NCBI GenBank assembly: GCA_900542285.1
Contig: UQNF01000029.1
Span: forward strand, 1-21,294
Source: an uncultured Clostridium sp.
GTDB lineage: Bacteria; Bacillota; Clostridia; Christensenellales; CAG-138
DNA: 21,294 bases
Direction of reading: 5' to 3'
A program made the translations under genes and the position numbers. Under the pieces are notes generated by a model. It ran no database searches and was not told the DNA's origin. It worked only from the letters and a program-made list of their open reading frames with translations. Position 1 is the first letter of the stretch, and each line of letters starts with the position of its first letter. Positions 13,862 to 21,294 of this stretch are shown here, one piece after another.

Positions 13862-16177
13862 ATGGCAAACAACTACACGGCTGACGCCATGCTTGCGCTG
13901 GAGAATGCAAGGACGGCGGCAGCGGAACTCAATCACGGGTTTATAGGCTCCGAGCATATACTGCTGGGGCTTATCCGTACACGCTCTAAGGCGGCGCTTG
14001 CGCTAAGAAGCTTCGGCATGACGGAGGATATTGCCATGCCGTATATAGATACGCTCGTCGGCGGCGGCAGGCACCGCTTTACTGACAGCAGCGGCTATAC
14101 GCCCAATGCCAAAAGGATATTGGAGCTGTCGCTGTACGAGGCAAAGTCCTGCCTCGAAAACGAAATAGACACAAGGCATATCCTTCTTGCGCTCCTGCGC
14201 GAAAGGGAATGCTTCGGCGCAAGGATACTGGGCTATGCCGGAGCGGATATTGAAGGCATAAAGAGGCTTGCGTCTTCAAAGGAGCCGCTTTCCGAAACGG
14301 AATTCGATCGGGCGGAGAATGCGGACGATATTGACGGAAAAACAGGCTTTGCGAACAACTGCTTCACTTCCGAGGAAGCGAGGACGGCGGAGCTTTCAAA
14401 ACACGCTGCAATACATGGCGTGGGCAGCACGACCCCTGTGCTCGACGGTTTTTCCGTAGACCTGACGGCGCAGGCAAGAAAGGGCAGGCTGGATCCTATG
14501 ATCGGCTGCGAAGCGGAGCTTAACAGGCTTATCCAGACGCTGCTCAGAAGGAACAAGAATAATCCGGTGCTCGTGGGCGAGCCGGGCGTCGGCAAATCCG
14601 CAATAGTCGAAGGGCTTGCTTCAAGGATAGCCGAGGGAAACGTGCCGGAGGAGCTTAAAAACGTGCGGCTCATGCGGCTGGAGCTCGGTTCCGTGATCGC
14701 CGGAACCAAATACAGGGGCGAATTCGAGGAAAGGCTGAAAGCCATACTCGATGAGCTTGACGACAGCGTAATTCTCTTTATCGACGAGATACACACCATC
14801 GTCGGTGCAGGCTCGGCAGAGGGCAGCGTTGATGCCGCAAACATCATGAAGCCTGCCCTTGCAAGATGCGGTATCAGGCTTATCGGCGCAACGACGCTGG
14901 ACGAATACAAAAAATACATCGAAAAGGACGCCGCGCTCGAAAGAAGGTTCTCAAAGATTCTGGTTGAAGAGCCGACGGAGGAAGAGGCGCTTGAGATACT
15001 CAAGGGGCTTTGTCCCAAATACGAACTGCACCACGGCGTAAATTTTACGGAGGAAGCTTTGGCGGTCTGCGTGAGCCTTTCGGTGCGATGCTTACCCGAA
15101 CGCTTCCTGCCCGACAAGGCGATAGACCTCATGGATGAAGCCGCTTCACGGGCAAGGCTCAACAGGCTGACCGGCGAAAGGCCGCTGACGGTGGACAGAG
15201 AAGCCGTTGCGGAGGTGGTGAGCGAGATGACGGGCATTCCCGTATCGAATCTAACGGGAAGCAGCGCCAAGCGGCTCATGGAGCTTGAAGCAGGGCTCAA
15301 GAGCAGGATATTCGGACAGGACGCCGCCGTTTCGGAATGTGCGCGCGCACTCAGGGCGAGCGGCGCCGGGCTTGCGGAGGAGGGAAAGCCCTTCTGTTCG
15401 CTGCTCATATCCGGAGCCTCCGGTACCGGCAAGACCGCACTTTGCGAGGAGCTGGCGGCGGAGCTGTATCCGGGTGAGGATGCGCTGATTAGGTTCGATA
15501 TGAGCGACTATTCCGACCCGGGCAAGCTTTCAACGCTCATCGGCAGCCCGAGCGGATTCCGTGACAGCGATGAGGGCGGAAGGCTTACCGAAGAGGTGAG
15601 GAGAAAGCCGTATGCAGTGGTCCTGCTGGAAAACGTGGACAGGGCGTGCGACGAGGCGCAGAGCCTGCTTGCAGGAATGCTTGCAAGCGGCATCATGACC
15701 GACGGCAGGGGCAAGCGTGTGAGCTTTCGCAATGCGCTGCCGGTGTTTACCGTAAATACCGGAGGCCTTGCGAAGAGCCGCTTTGCAGGCTTCGGAAGCC
15801 ACGGCGGCGAGGATGTTTCGCTGTCCGGCGTGGTCAATTCCGAGCTGCTTTCAAGAACCAATGCTGTCGTGCATTTTGCGCCCTTTGATGCCCAAACCGC
15901 CGAAAGGGTGGCGAAAAAGCTGCTTGGAGAGCTTGCTGCCAGGCTGACAAGGCGCGGAATATGTGTGGAGTTTGACGACAGTGCGGCTTCGTTCATCACG
16001 GGGGCAATACCCAAGGCGGAGCTTGCAAGGAATAATGCGCACGCAATTGAAAAACTAATCTCCCATGAGATAGAGGACGGAATAAGCCTCGGCCTGCTCA
16101 ATGGGGAGCTTATAAAGGGAAACGCCTACCGCTGCGCCATTGCGGACGGCAGGGCGGTATTTCATAGCATTGGCTGA
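13862..16177 (+). CDS. ClpA/ClpC-like AAA+ unfoldase with degenerate second ATPase domain
   Basis: A 771-residue Hsp100 protein. Two Clp_N repeats fill about 8-60 and 80-140. The D1 ATPase is complete: Walker A GEPGVGKS (239-246), Walker B with Asp308-Glu309 (IDEIHT), pore loop KYRGEFEE, and arginines in LERRF. No coiled-coil middle domain lies between D1 and D2, as in ClpA and unlike typical ClpC. D2 has an unusual but intact P-loop GASGTGKT (518-525). Its Walker B reads VVLLEN (Glu590-Asn591) where the family has VVLLDE, and the pore loop GYVG is replaced by GFRD (565-568). An arginine-finger-like Arg665 and a FAGF segment at the ClpP-loop position remain. AAGGGA is only 2-3 bases from the ATG. 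D2 may bind but poorly hydrolyse ATP. Confidence 0.88.
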   Translation: MANNYTADAMLALENARTAAAELNHGFIGSEHILLGLIRTRSKAALALRSFGMTEDIAMPYIDTLVGGGRHRFTDSSGYTPNAKRILELSLYEAKSCLENEIDTRHILLALLRERECFGARILGYAGADIEGIKRLASSKEPLSETEFDRAENADDIDGKTGFANNCFTSEEARTAELSKHAAIHGVGSTTPVLDGFSVDLTAQARKGRLDPMIGCEAELNRLIQTLLRRNKNNPVLVGEPGVGKSAIVEGLASRIAEGNVPEELKNVRLMRLELGSVIAGTKYRGEFEERLKAILDELDDSVILFIDEIHTIVGAGSAEGSVDAANIMKPALARCGIRLIGATTLDEYKKYIEKDAALERRFSKILVEEPTEEEALEILKGLCPKYELHHGVNFTEEALAVCVSLSVRCLPERFLPDKAIDLMDEAASRARLNRLTGERPLTVDREAVAEVVSEMTGIPVSNLTGSSAKRLMELEAGLKSRIFGQDAAVSECARALRASGAGLAEEGKPFCSLLISGASGTGKTALCEELAAELYPGEDALIRFDMSDYSDPGKLSTLIGSPSGFRDSDEGGRLTEEVRRKPYAVVLLENVDRACDEAQSLLAGMLASGIMTDGRGKRVSFRNALPVFTVNTGGLAKSRFAGFGSHGGEDVSLSGVVNSELLSRTNAVVHFAPFDAQTAERVAKKLLGELAARLTRRGICVEFDDSAASFITGAIPKAELARNNAHAIEKLISHEIEDGISLGLLNGELIKGNAYRCAIADGRAVFHSIG

Positions 16178-16194
16178 TTGCCGGGAGGGTCAGT

Positions 16195-17787
16195 ATGGAG
16201 GTTCATAGATTCGGCCTTGGAATAAGGATTGAGATGCTCAAAGCGGATTTCGGCGACGAGGAGCTGCTCGATGAATTCGGGCATATCTTCTCTGCGCTGA
16301 GTGCGGAGGTGCTTGAGGGCCTGCAGCTCTACGGAGGACGCTGCAAGCTGGACGAAAAGGACAGCGACAGCATATTTACCCTCGTTTTTATGAACGGCAA
16401 GGTCAGAAGGATGCGGAAGCTGTTCGCACGGCTTGACGGCGACGCCTATATTAAGAGCATACTCGCAAGCTATCGGCCCTATATTCAGACAAACACCCTC
16501 TGCAAGGTCGAGGGATTAAGATATTTCGGTGAATTCGGCAGCGACGGAATGCTGCACGGCGGCGAGATAAAGCTCGATATCCGCGCGCTTATGAGGAGAA
16601 ACCTCCGCCATGCTGCAGGCAAGGGCTTTACCATTCTGCTTTCGCCCGATAAATTCAAGGGCAGCATGAGCGCCGAGTTCGCCGCGCGCACGATAATGGG
16701 AGCGGCAAGGCGTGTACTCCCGGGCTGCCGGATAATCTCTGCGCCGATAGCGGACGGCGGTGACGGCACCGTGGATGCGCTGGTTCGTGCCTTTGACGGA
16801 CTGAAGCGCAGGGCGACGGTCACCAACGCCAATGGTGACAAGGTCGAAGCCGAATACGGCATAATCGGCGGCAATACTGCGATAATAGAGATGGCGCAGG
16901 CTTCCGGGCTTGCGATGCTCGATCCCGGAGAGCTTGACCCGATGAAGGCGAGCAGCTTCGGTACGGGCGAACTGATACTCCATGCGCTCAACGAGGGAAT
17001 CAAGCACATACTGATAGGTATAGGCGGCTCGGCAACCAACGACGGAGGCATGGGCGCCGCCGCCGCACTGGGCGTACGGTTCTTCGATGCGGACGGCGGT
17101 GAGCTCCCCGGCTGCGGAGAAAGCATGGCAAAGGTCTGCTCCATGGACACCTCGGGCATGCCATCAAAGCTGGAAACGGTGGATATCCGCGTCATGTGCG
17201 ACGTGAAAAACCCCATGACGGGCGAAAACGGCGCAACCATGGTGTTTGGCCCGCAGAAGGGGGCATCGGGCGCGGTACTCGATGAGCTTGAGCGAGGAAT
17301 GAAGAATCTTGAGAGGGTCTATAACGACTATCACTGCTCCGAGGTCTGTTCGGAGCCGGGTACGGGCGCTGCCGGCGGCATGGGAGCAATGCTCCGCGTG
17401 CTGCTTGGGGCGGAGCTTAAGAGCGGAGCGGAGGCTGTGCTGGAGGCGGTGCATTTTGACGAGCTGCTCACGGAAGCGGATCTTGTGATAACGGGCGAAG
17501 GCTGTTTGGACGGAGACTCTGTGGACTCCGGCAAGGCTGTCGGCACGGTGCTGAGGCACGCGGCTGCGAGGGAGGTACCGGCAGCGGTTATTGCAGGCTG
17601 CTTCGGTGAGGGCTATGAAAGGGCGGCCAAGCTCGGAAGCGTCGCGCTCAAGAGCTGCATCAACAGGCCCATGACCCTTGAATATGCGATGGAGCATTCC
17701 GAGGAGCTGCTGTCGCTTGCCGCAGAGGAGCTGCTTCGCGGCGTGGCGGCGGTCAGGAATACCCGCATGAGGCTGCTTTCACGCTGA
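16195..17787 (+). CDS. Glycerate kinase with an unrecognised N-terminal domain
   Basis: A 530-residue protein whose residues from about 146 onward are a full-length glycerate kinase of the GlxK/GarK type, phosphorylating D-glycerate (to 2-phosphoglycerate in characterised members). Motifs are ILLSPDKFKGSMSA (147-160), IADGGDGTVDAL, EMAQASGLAML, GIGGSATNDGGMGAAAALG, GTGAAGGMGAM and ITGEGCLD. Normal family members begin just before the SPDKFKGS motif. Here 145 extra residues precede it in the same frame, rich in charged residues, with no signal peptide or membrane segment and no family I recognise. GGGAGG (16183-16188) supports ATG 16195; the only nearby internal ATG (codon 133) has no binding site. 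It is last of the pgi operon, 17 bases after the Clp gene. Confidence 0.9.
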   Translation: MEVHRFGLGIRIEMLKADFGDEELLDEFGHIFSALSAEVLEGLQLYGGRCKLDEKDSDSIFTLVFMNGKVRRMRKLFARLDGDAYIKSILASYRPYIQTNTLCKVEGLRYFGEFGSDGMLHGGEIKLDIRALMRRNLRHAAGKGFTILLSPDKFKGSMSAEFAARTIMGAARRVLPGCRIISAPIADGGDGTVDALVRAFDGLKRRATVTNANGDKVEAEYGIIGGNTAIIEMAQASGLAMLDPGELDPMKASSFGTGELILHALNEGIKHILIGIGGSATNDGGMGAAAALGVRFFDADGGELPGCGESMAKVCSMDTSGMPSKLETVDIRVMCDVKNPMTGENGATMVFGPQKGASGAVLDELERGMKNLERVYNDYHCSEVCSEPGTGAAGGMGAMLRVLLGAELKSGAEAVLEAVHFDELLTEADLVITGEGCLDGDSVDSGKAVGTVLRHAAAREVPAAVIAGCFGEGYERAAKLGSVALKSCINRPMTLEYAMEHSEELLSLAAEELLRGVAAVRNTRMRLLSR

Positions 17788-17831
17788 AAGGCTCATAATT
17801 ATGGGATTTCTGTGAAATTTGTAAAAACATC

Positions 17832-17860
17832 TTGCGGAGAATGCAGGAATGTTATATAAT
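17832..17860 (+). promoter_or_regulatory. Probable promoter of the xpaC-telA cluster
   Basis: TATAAT (17855-17860) is preceded, 17 bp upstream, by the weak -35 box TTGCGG (17832-17837). Transcription would start near 17867, about 24 bases before the xpaC ATG. No convincing terminator is seen between the glycerate kinase stop and this site, so some read-through is possible. Confidence 0.55.
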
Positions 17861-17890
17861 TATTTCAGCATCGCTCAGAAAGGCCAAAAG

Positions 17891-18526
17891 ATGAAAACGA
17901 AGAGAAAGACAAAGGTTATCCGTTCAAATAAGCCATATTACATTACTGCTGCCGTTATAGCCGGTATTGCACTGATTTTCCCGATGTACAGCCTGTTCTG
18001 GCTGATAGTCACTGCGGCAGTCGGTGTTATCGTGTTCCTTGCGGTCAAAAAGAAGCACCCGAACACGGAAATACTTATCGAAAGCGAGCCTGAGTACGAC
18101 ACCGGGCTTGAAGAGCTTGACAGGGCGCTGCACGAAGCGTGGTCGCATCTAAAGTCCCTCCAGCAGCTTGAAGAAGCCATCTATAACGACACCGTCAGAA
18201 CAAGCGTGTCACGCATGGTCAAATCATGCAGAGCCATTTTATCGGAGCTTGGCGAGCACCCGAAAAAAGCGTTTAAGATAAGAAAATTTTTGAATCACTA
18301 CCTTCCTACCACCGATAAGCTCATGGTATCATATAAGAAGCAGGAGCTTCTCAACAGCGGAGGAAGCAATTCGGACGAGATAATGAGAAGCGTTGAAAGC
18401 AACTGCGGAACCATGGCAAGAGCCTTTGAGACCACCCTTGATTCGATGTTCTCGGAGGATGTGCTGGATATCAACACCGATATTGAGGTGCTGGACGGAA
18501 TCATGGACAGCGGAGAAAAGAAGTAA
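17891..18526 (+). CDS. xpaC: XpaC-family membrane protein
   Basis: A 211-residue member of the family named for 5-bromo-4-chloroindolyl phosphate hydrolysis (XpaC); the molecular role is not established. A basic N-terminus is followed by a long hydrophobic region (17-52), probably two membrane helices with a Pro-containing turn. A cytoplasmic helical domain follows, holding the family stretch KIRKFLNHYLPTTDKLM. ATG 17891 has AAAGG at 17879-17883. An upstream ATG at 17849 would overlap the predicted -10 box and has no binding site. xpaC next to telA is a known arrangement, as with xpaC and yaaN in Bacillus. Confidence 0.85.
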   Translation: MKTKRKTKVIRSNKPYYITAAVIAGIALIFPMYSLFWLIVTAAVGVIVFLAVKKKHPNTEILIESEPEYDTGLEELDRALHEAWSHLKSLQQLEEAIYNDTVRTSVSRMVKSCRAILSELGEHPKKAFKIRKFLNHYLPTTDKLMVSYKKQELLNSGGSNSDEIMRSVESNCGTMARAFETTLDSMFSEDVLDINTDIEVLDGIMDSGEKK

Positions 18527-18598
18527 AATTGATCAAGATAAAGAAGAAAGGCTTGCTCATAAAGCTTATTCATTCACAATACGAAAGGAAATACTATC

Positions 18599-19747
18599 AT
18601 GGAAGAAAAATACACACCCGAGCTTACCCTTGAAGGCATCGCTGTCGAGCCTCAAATCATGCCCGTTGATACATCCACCAAAGCGGTCGAAAAGAGCGTA
18701 CAGGAGAGCGTCAATCTTACGCCTGAGGAACAGCGCATGGTAGACGAGTTTTCGGAGAAGATCGATATTACCGATTCCTCTCTCGTAATGAACTATGGCG
18801 CAAAGAGCCAGAGCAAGCTTTCCGAATTCACCGACAGTGCGCTTGCCTCTGTCCGCACCAAGGATCTTGGTGAGACCGGTGAGATGATAACATCGCTCAT
18901 CGGTGAGCTTAGGGGCTTTGGCGAAGAGGAGAAGAAGGGCCTGTTCGGCATTGTCAAGAGAAAGCCCGCAAAGCTCGAGGCCATGAAGGCACGCTATGAC
19001 AGCGCAGAGAAGAGTGTCGCCAGCATCGTTATAAAGCTTGAGGACCATCAGGTGGGGCTCAGCAAGGATGTTGCGACCCTTGAGGAGATGTACAACAGGA
19101 ACCTTGCCTATTTCAAGGAGCTTACCATGTACATCCTTGCCGGCAAGAAGAAGCTTGAAAAGGAACGCAGCACCACGCTTGTGGAGCTCAGCGCGCGTGC
19201 AAAGCAGAGCAACCTGCCCGAGGATGCCCAGAAGGCAAGGGATTTTGCGGATATGTGTACAAGGTTTGAGAAAAAGATTTATGACCTTGAGCTTACGAGG
19301 AACATCAGCATGCAGATGGCGCCCCAGATCCGCCTTATCCAGAACAACGATATTATGATGATAGAGAAGATTCAGACCACTATCGTCAACACCATTCCGC
19401 TTTGGAAGAACCAGATGGTCATTGCGCTTGGGCTTGCCCACACCCAGCAGGCTATCGAAGCCGAGCGCAGCGTGACCGACATGACCAATCAGCTGCTCAA
19501 GCAGAATGCGGAAGCGCTGCGAGTGGCAACCGTTGCGGCTGCCGAGGAGAGCGAGCGCGGTATAGTAGATATTGAAACGCTGACAGAGACCAACCAGAAG
19601 CTCATCGCAACCATGGACGATGTCCTCAGGATACAGCGCGAGGGCCACGATAAGCGCGTTGCCGCCGAAGCTGAGCTTGTTAGGATGGAAAACGAGCTGC
19701 ATAGAAAGCTTCTGGAGGTCGCAAACGTTGAAACGGAGAACAAATGA
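18599..19747 (+). CDS. telA: TelA/YaaN-family toxic anion resistance protein
   Basis: A 382-residue soluble, largely helical protein of the TelA family, linked to tellurite and other toxic-anion tolerance and to envelope stress; its biochemical function is unknown. Family features are KLEAMKARYDSAEKSVASI, a central stretch beginning LEEMYNRNLAYFKELTMYI, the APQIRLIQNNDIMMIEKIQT segment and the coiled-coil C-terminus after NTIPLWKNQMVIALGL. No signal peptide or membrane segment is visible. AAAGGA (18584-18589) lies 9 bases before the ATG. Its last four bases overlap the start of the LemA-like gene (ATGA), so the two are translationally coupled. Confidence 0.92.
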   Translation: MEEKYTPELTLEGIAVEPQIMPVDTSTKAVEKSVQESVNLTPEEQRMVDEFSEKIDITDSSLVMNYGAKSQSKLSEFTDSALASVRTKDLGETGEMITSLIGELRGFGEEEKKGLFGIVKRKPAKLEAMKARYDSAEKSVASIVIKLEDHQVGLSKDVATLEEMYNRNLAYFKELTMYILAGKKKLEKERSTTLVELSARAKQSNLPEDAQKARDFADMCTRFEKKIYDLELTRNISMQMAPQIRLIQNNDIMMIEKIQTTIVNTIPLWKNQMVIALGLAHTQQAIEAERSVTDMTNQLLKQNAEALRVATVAAAEESERGIVDIETLTETNQKLIATMDDVLRIQREGHDKRVAAEAELVRMENELHRKLLEVANVETENK

Positions 19748-20289
19748 AAGATTTTTTCAGCAAACATTGGGTAGCTGTCTTGTCACTCGTGCTGGCGATA
19801 CTTATTGTAGTGCCGCTGAGTGCAGGGATAAGCCTCAATATCAAGTCCAATAAATGCTTTTCATCCTTTGAAAAGTCGGCCGTAAAGAATCAGGGCCATG
19901 GGCAGACGATGTCATCCGATATGGACACGCTCATAGCCGCTGCGTCCAACTGCCTTGATGCTGCCGAACGTATGCTTGGCGATGATGACTATTCCGTCAA
20001 AAACGCAAGGGATGCGATAAAAGACTATAAGTCCCTGAAAAGACAGCATTTACGGTATAAGGCCTGTCTTGATATATGCAGGCTCATTGATGTAGTTTAC
20101 AGCGCTTGCGGCGGAGAGAATGCCGATGATATAACGATCGTTGCGCAGTATAACCAGATGCTCAGCTCAAAGGCTAAGATCTTCAACTATGCCAACGTCG
20201 ACTATGAAAGCGCAAAGCAGAAGCAGGCGAAGCTGCTCAGCGGATTCCCTGCAAAGTACATAGCGGAATTTTTCAATATAGGAGAATAA
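19744..20289 (+). CDS. Divergent LemA-like membrane-anchored protein
   Basis: A 181-residue protein with an N-terminal membrane segment (about 9-28) and a helical domain likely outside the membrane. The LemA resemblance rests on overall design, on DMDTLIAAASNCL at the place of the family's DLIPNLV motif, and on the end AKLLSGFPAKYIAEFFNI, which matches the LemA pattern YN..I..FP..L.A..F. It lacks the usual C-terminal extension after that motif. Gene context supports the call: LemA proteins commonly sit next to TPM-domain proteins, and one follows 15 bases later. The start overlaps telA by four bases. The weak sequence match leaves open an unrelated coiled-coil protein. Confidence 0.6.
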   Translation: MKDFFSKHWVAVLSLVLAILIVVPLSAGISLNIKSNKCFSSFEKSAVKNQGHGQTMSSDMDTLIAAASNCLDAAERMLGDDDYSVKNARDAIKDYKSLKRQHLRYKACLDICRLIDVVYSACGGENADDITIVAQYNQMLSSKAKIFNYANVDYESAKQKQAKLLSGFPAKYIAEFFNIGE

Positions 20290-20304
20290 CCACCCAATAA
20301 GGAA

Positions 20305-21294
20305 ATGACAAAAAAACTCAACAACAAGCTTGTTCTTTTGATCGCAGTTTTGCTTGCGCTGTCTTTGTGCGGCGCGAGCTTGGCTTATAATGTGCCAAGT
20401 CCGAGTTCGGACTTCTATGTGCTCGATAATTCGGACGTACTCTCCGACAATACGGAAGCCTATATCATCGAACGGAACAAATACCTGTTCGGTGAGTGCG
20501 GAGCACAGATATGCGTCGTAACCCTTCCGACGATCGGTGATGCGGATATCGAGAATTTTGCAGTCGATCTTTTCAACAGCTGGGGCATAGGCGATGCTGA
20601 TGAGGATAACGGCTTGCTTTTGCTGCTCGTCACCGATGATGAGCAGTGTTGGTGCCTTCAGGGTACGGGGCTTGAGATCACCATGGACGATGCGTACCTT
20701 ACGGAAGTCCTCTATGCCAACATGCGCGATGATTTTTATGAGCAGAGGTTCGACCAGGGCACGAGAAAGACCTTTGACGCACTCTATCAAAAGCTCTGTA
20801 TGCTCTATGGCATAGATCCGAATGGGACATCATCTGGTATTACCCAAACGCAGAGACCCTATATACCGGGCGCGACGGTCACGACTCCTCCGTATTACCC
20901 GGGCGGCGATGACGAGCCCTATTATCCGGAATATAACGGCGGCGGAAGCTGCATCAGCTCCTGCCTAAGCTGTTCGGCGTGTTCTGGGCTTGCCTGCGGA
21001 AGCTGCATCAGCTCCTGCCTAAGTTGTTCGGAGTGCTCTGCGCTTGCCTGCGAAAGCTGCACAGGGGGCAGTATCATTTGGATCATCATCATCCTTGCTG
21101 TGCTCATGATCAGCTCGATATTACGCTCTGCGGTGCGTCCCGGCGGCGGATACAGGGGCGGACGCAGGCCCCCAAGGGGCGGCGGTTTCCACGGCGGTCC
21201 TCGTCCCGGCGGTTTCCACGGCGGTCCGCGTCCCGGCGGTTTCCACGGGGGCGGCTTCGGCGGAGGCTCCCACGGCGGGTCCCACGGCGGCGGC
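20305..21294 (+). CDS. TPM-domain membrane protein with Cys-rich repeats and His/Gly-rich tail (runs off the window)
   Basis: An open frame of 330 codons with no stop before the edge. A signal peptide (MTKKLNNK, hydrophobic core, likely cleavage after SLA near residue 27) leads into a TPM domain (about 37-160). That domain shows YVLDNSDVLS, GAQICVVTLPTI, FNSWGIGDADEDNGLLLLL and a GTGLEITMDD segment. TPM domains have phosphatase or assembly-factor roles. A Pro/Tyr-rich linker follows, then two 18-residue Cys-rich repeats (214-249), a membrane helix (about 257-273), and a basic Gly/Arg/Pro tail with repeated GGFHGG. AAGGAA directly abuts the ATG, an unusually short gap, but the preceding in-frame stop is the LemA-like gene's own TAA and the signal peptide fixes the start. 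Confidence 0.85.
   Translation, partial: MTKKLNNKLVLLIAVLLALSLCGASLAYNVPSPSSDFYVLDNSDVLSDNTEAYIIERNKYLFGECGAQICVVTLPTIGDADIENFAVDLFNSWGIGDADEDNGLLLLLVTDDEQCWCLQGTGLEITMDDAYLTEVLYANMRDDFYEQRFDQGTRKTFDALYQKLCMLYGIDPNGTSSGITQTQRPYIPGATVTTPPYYPGGDDEPYYPEYNGGGSCISSCLSCSACSGLACGSCISSCLSCSECSALACESCTGGSIIWIIIILAVLMISSILRSAVRPGGGYRGGRRPPRGGGFHGGPRPGGFHGGPRPGGFHGGGFGGGSHGGSHGGG
20944..21051 (+). repeat. Two tandem 54-bp repeats encoding Cys-rich units
   Basis: Unit 1 (20944-20997) and unit 2 (20998-21051) differ at only a few bases and begin with GGAAGCTGCATC. They encode GSCISSCLSCSACSGLAC and GSCISSCLSCSECSALAC. A third partial start, ESC, follows at 21052-21060. Each unit has five cysteines. Confidence 0.9.
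21181..21249 (+). repeat. 27-bp repeats encoding a His/Gly-rich tail
   Basis: GGCGGTTTCCACGGCGGTCC begins each 27-bp unit at 21181 and 21208, with one third-position change between units, and a partial third unit starts at 21235. They encode GGFHGGPRP repeats; further GGSHGG copies continue to the edge. TPM proteins often end in Gly-rich tails, but the regular histidines are distinctive. Confidence 0.85.

Noticed and set aside
20944..21060. CRISPR-like or mobile-element origin of the 54-bp repeats
   Set aside because: There are two directly abutting in-frame copies with no spacers, inside a coding region; this is protein-level tandem duplication.
20922..21107. Minus-strand frame over the Cys-rich repeats, which also gives a repetitive protein
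   Set aside because: The repetition is inherited from the sense-strand repeat. There is no start context, and the plus-strand frame continues an identified TPM protein.

Overview
The window looks like chromosomal DNA of an anaerobic Firmicute, most likely from the Clostridia. The reasons are strong GGAGG-type ribosome binding sites, TTGACA/TATAAT-type promoters, the run prmA-rsmE-mtaB-HIT, an xpaC-telA pair, a RodA cell-wall polymerase, a FeoA-FeoB fusion, and a short Ser/Pro-rich lipoprotein. GC content is moderate by eye and was not computed. No rRNA, tRNA, CRISPR array, transposase or phage gene is visible.

Layout. Positions 1-36 are the tail of an unidentified gene, followed by a terminator. 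Positions 201-3966 hold a promoter and a tight four-gene operon: citE, citF and the two subunits of a class I iron-sulfur hydro-lyase (fumarase/mesaconase type). Together they could cleave citrate or citramalate to acetate plus an oxo acid and interconvert a hydroxy acid with its unsaturated form. Two terminators end this operon. A convergent minus-strand gene (4116-4613) encodes a PepSY-like lipoprotein. A consensus promoter then drives a FeoA-FeoB fusion for ferrous iron uptake (4924-7515). The feoAB terminator hairpin encloses the -10 box of the next promoter, which serves a ribosome/tRNA-modification operon (prmA, rsmE, mtaB and a HIT protein, 7600-11003).

After a terminator, an extended -10 promoter starts a second operon: pgi, rodA, a ClpA/ClpC-like AAA+ unfoldase with a degenerate second ATPase domain, and a glycerate kinase carrying an unrecognised 145-residue N-terminal domain (11247-17787). 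The last block (17832 to the right edge) is an envelope-stress or toxic-anion type cluster: xpaC, telA, a divergent LemA-like protein, and a TPM-domain membrane protein that runs off the window.

The points most worth attention are the TPM protein with tandem Cys-rich repeats and a His/Gly-rich tail beside TelA/XpaC; the glycerate kinase fusion; the Clp protein with altered D2 Walker B and pore loop; the promoter nested inside a terminator loop; and the Cys motif linking FeoA to FeoB.
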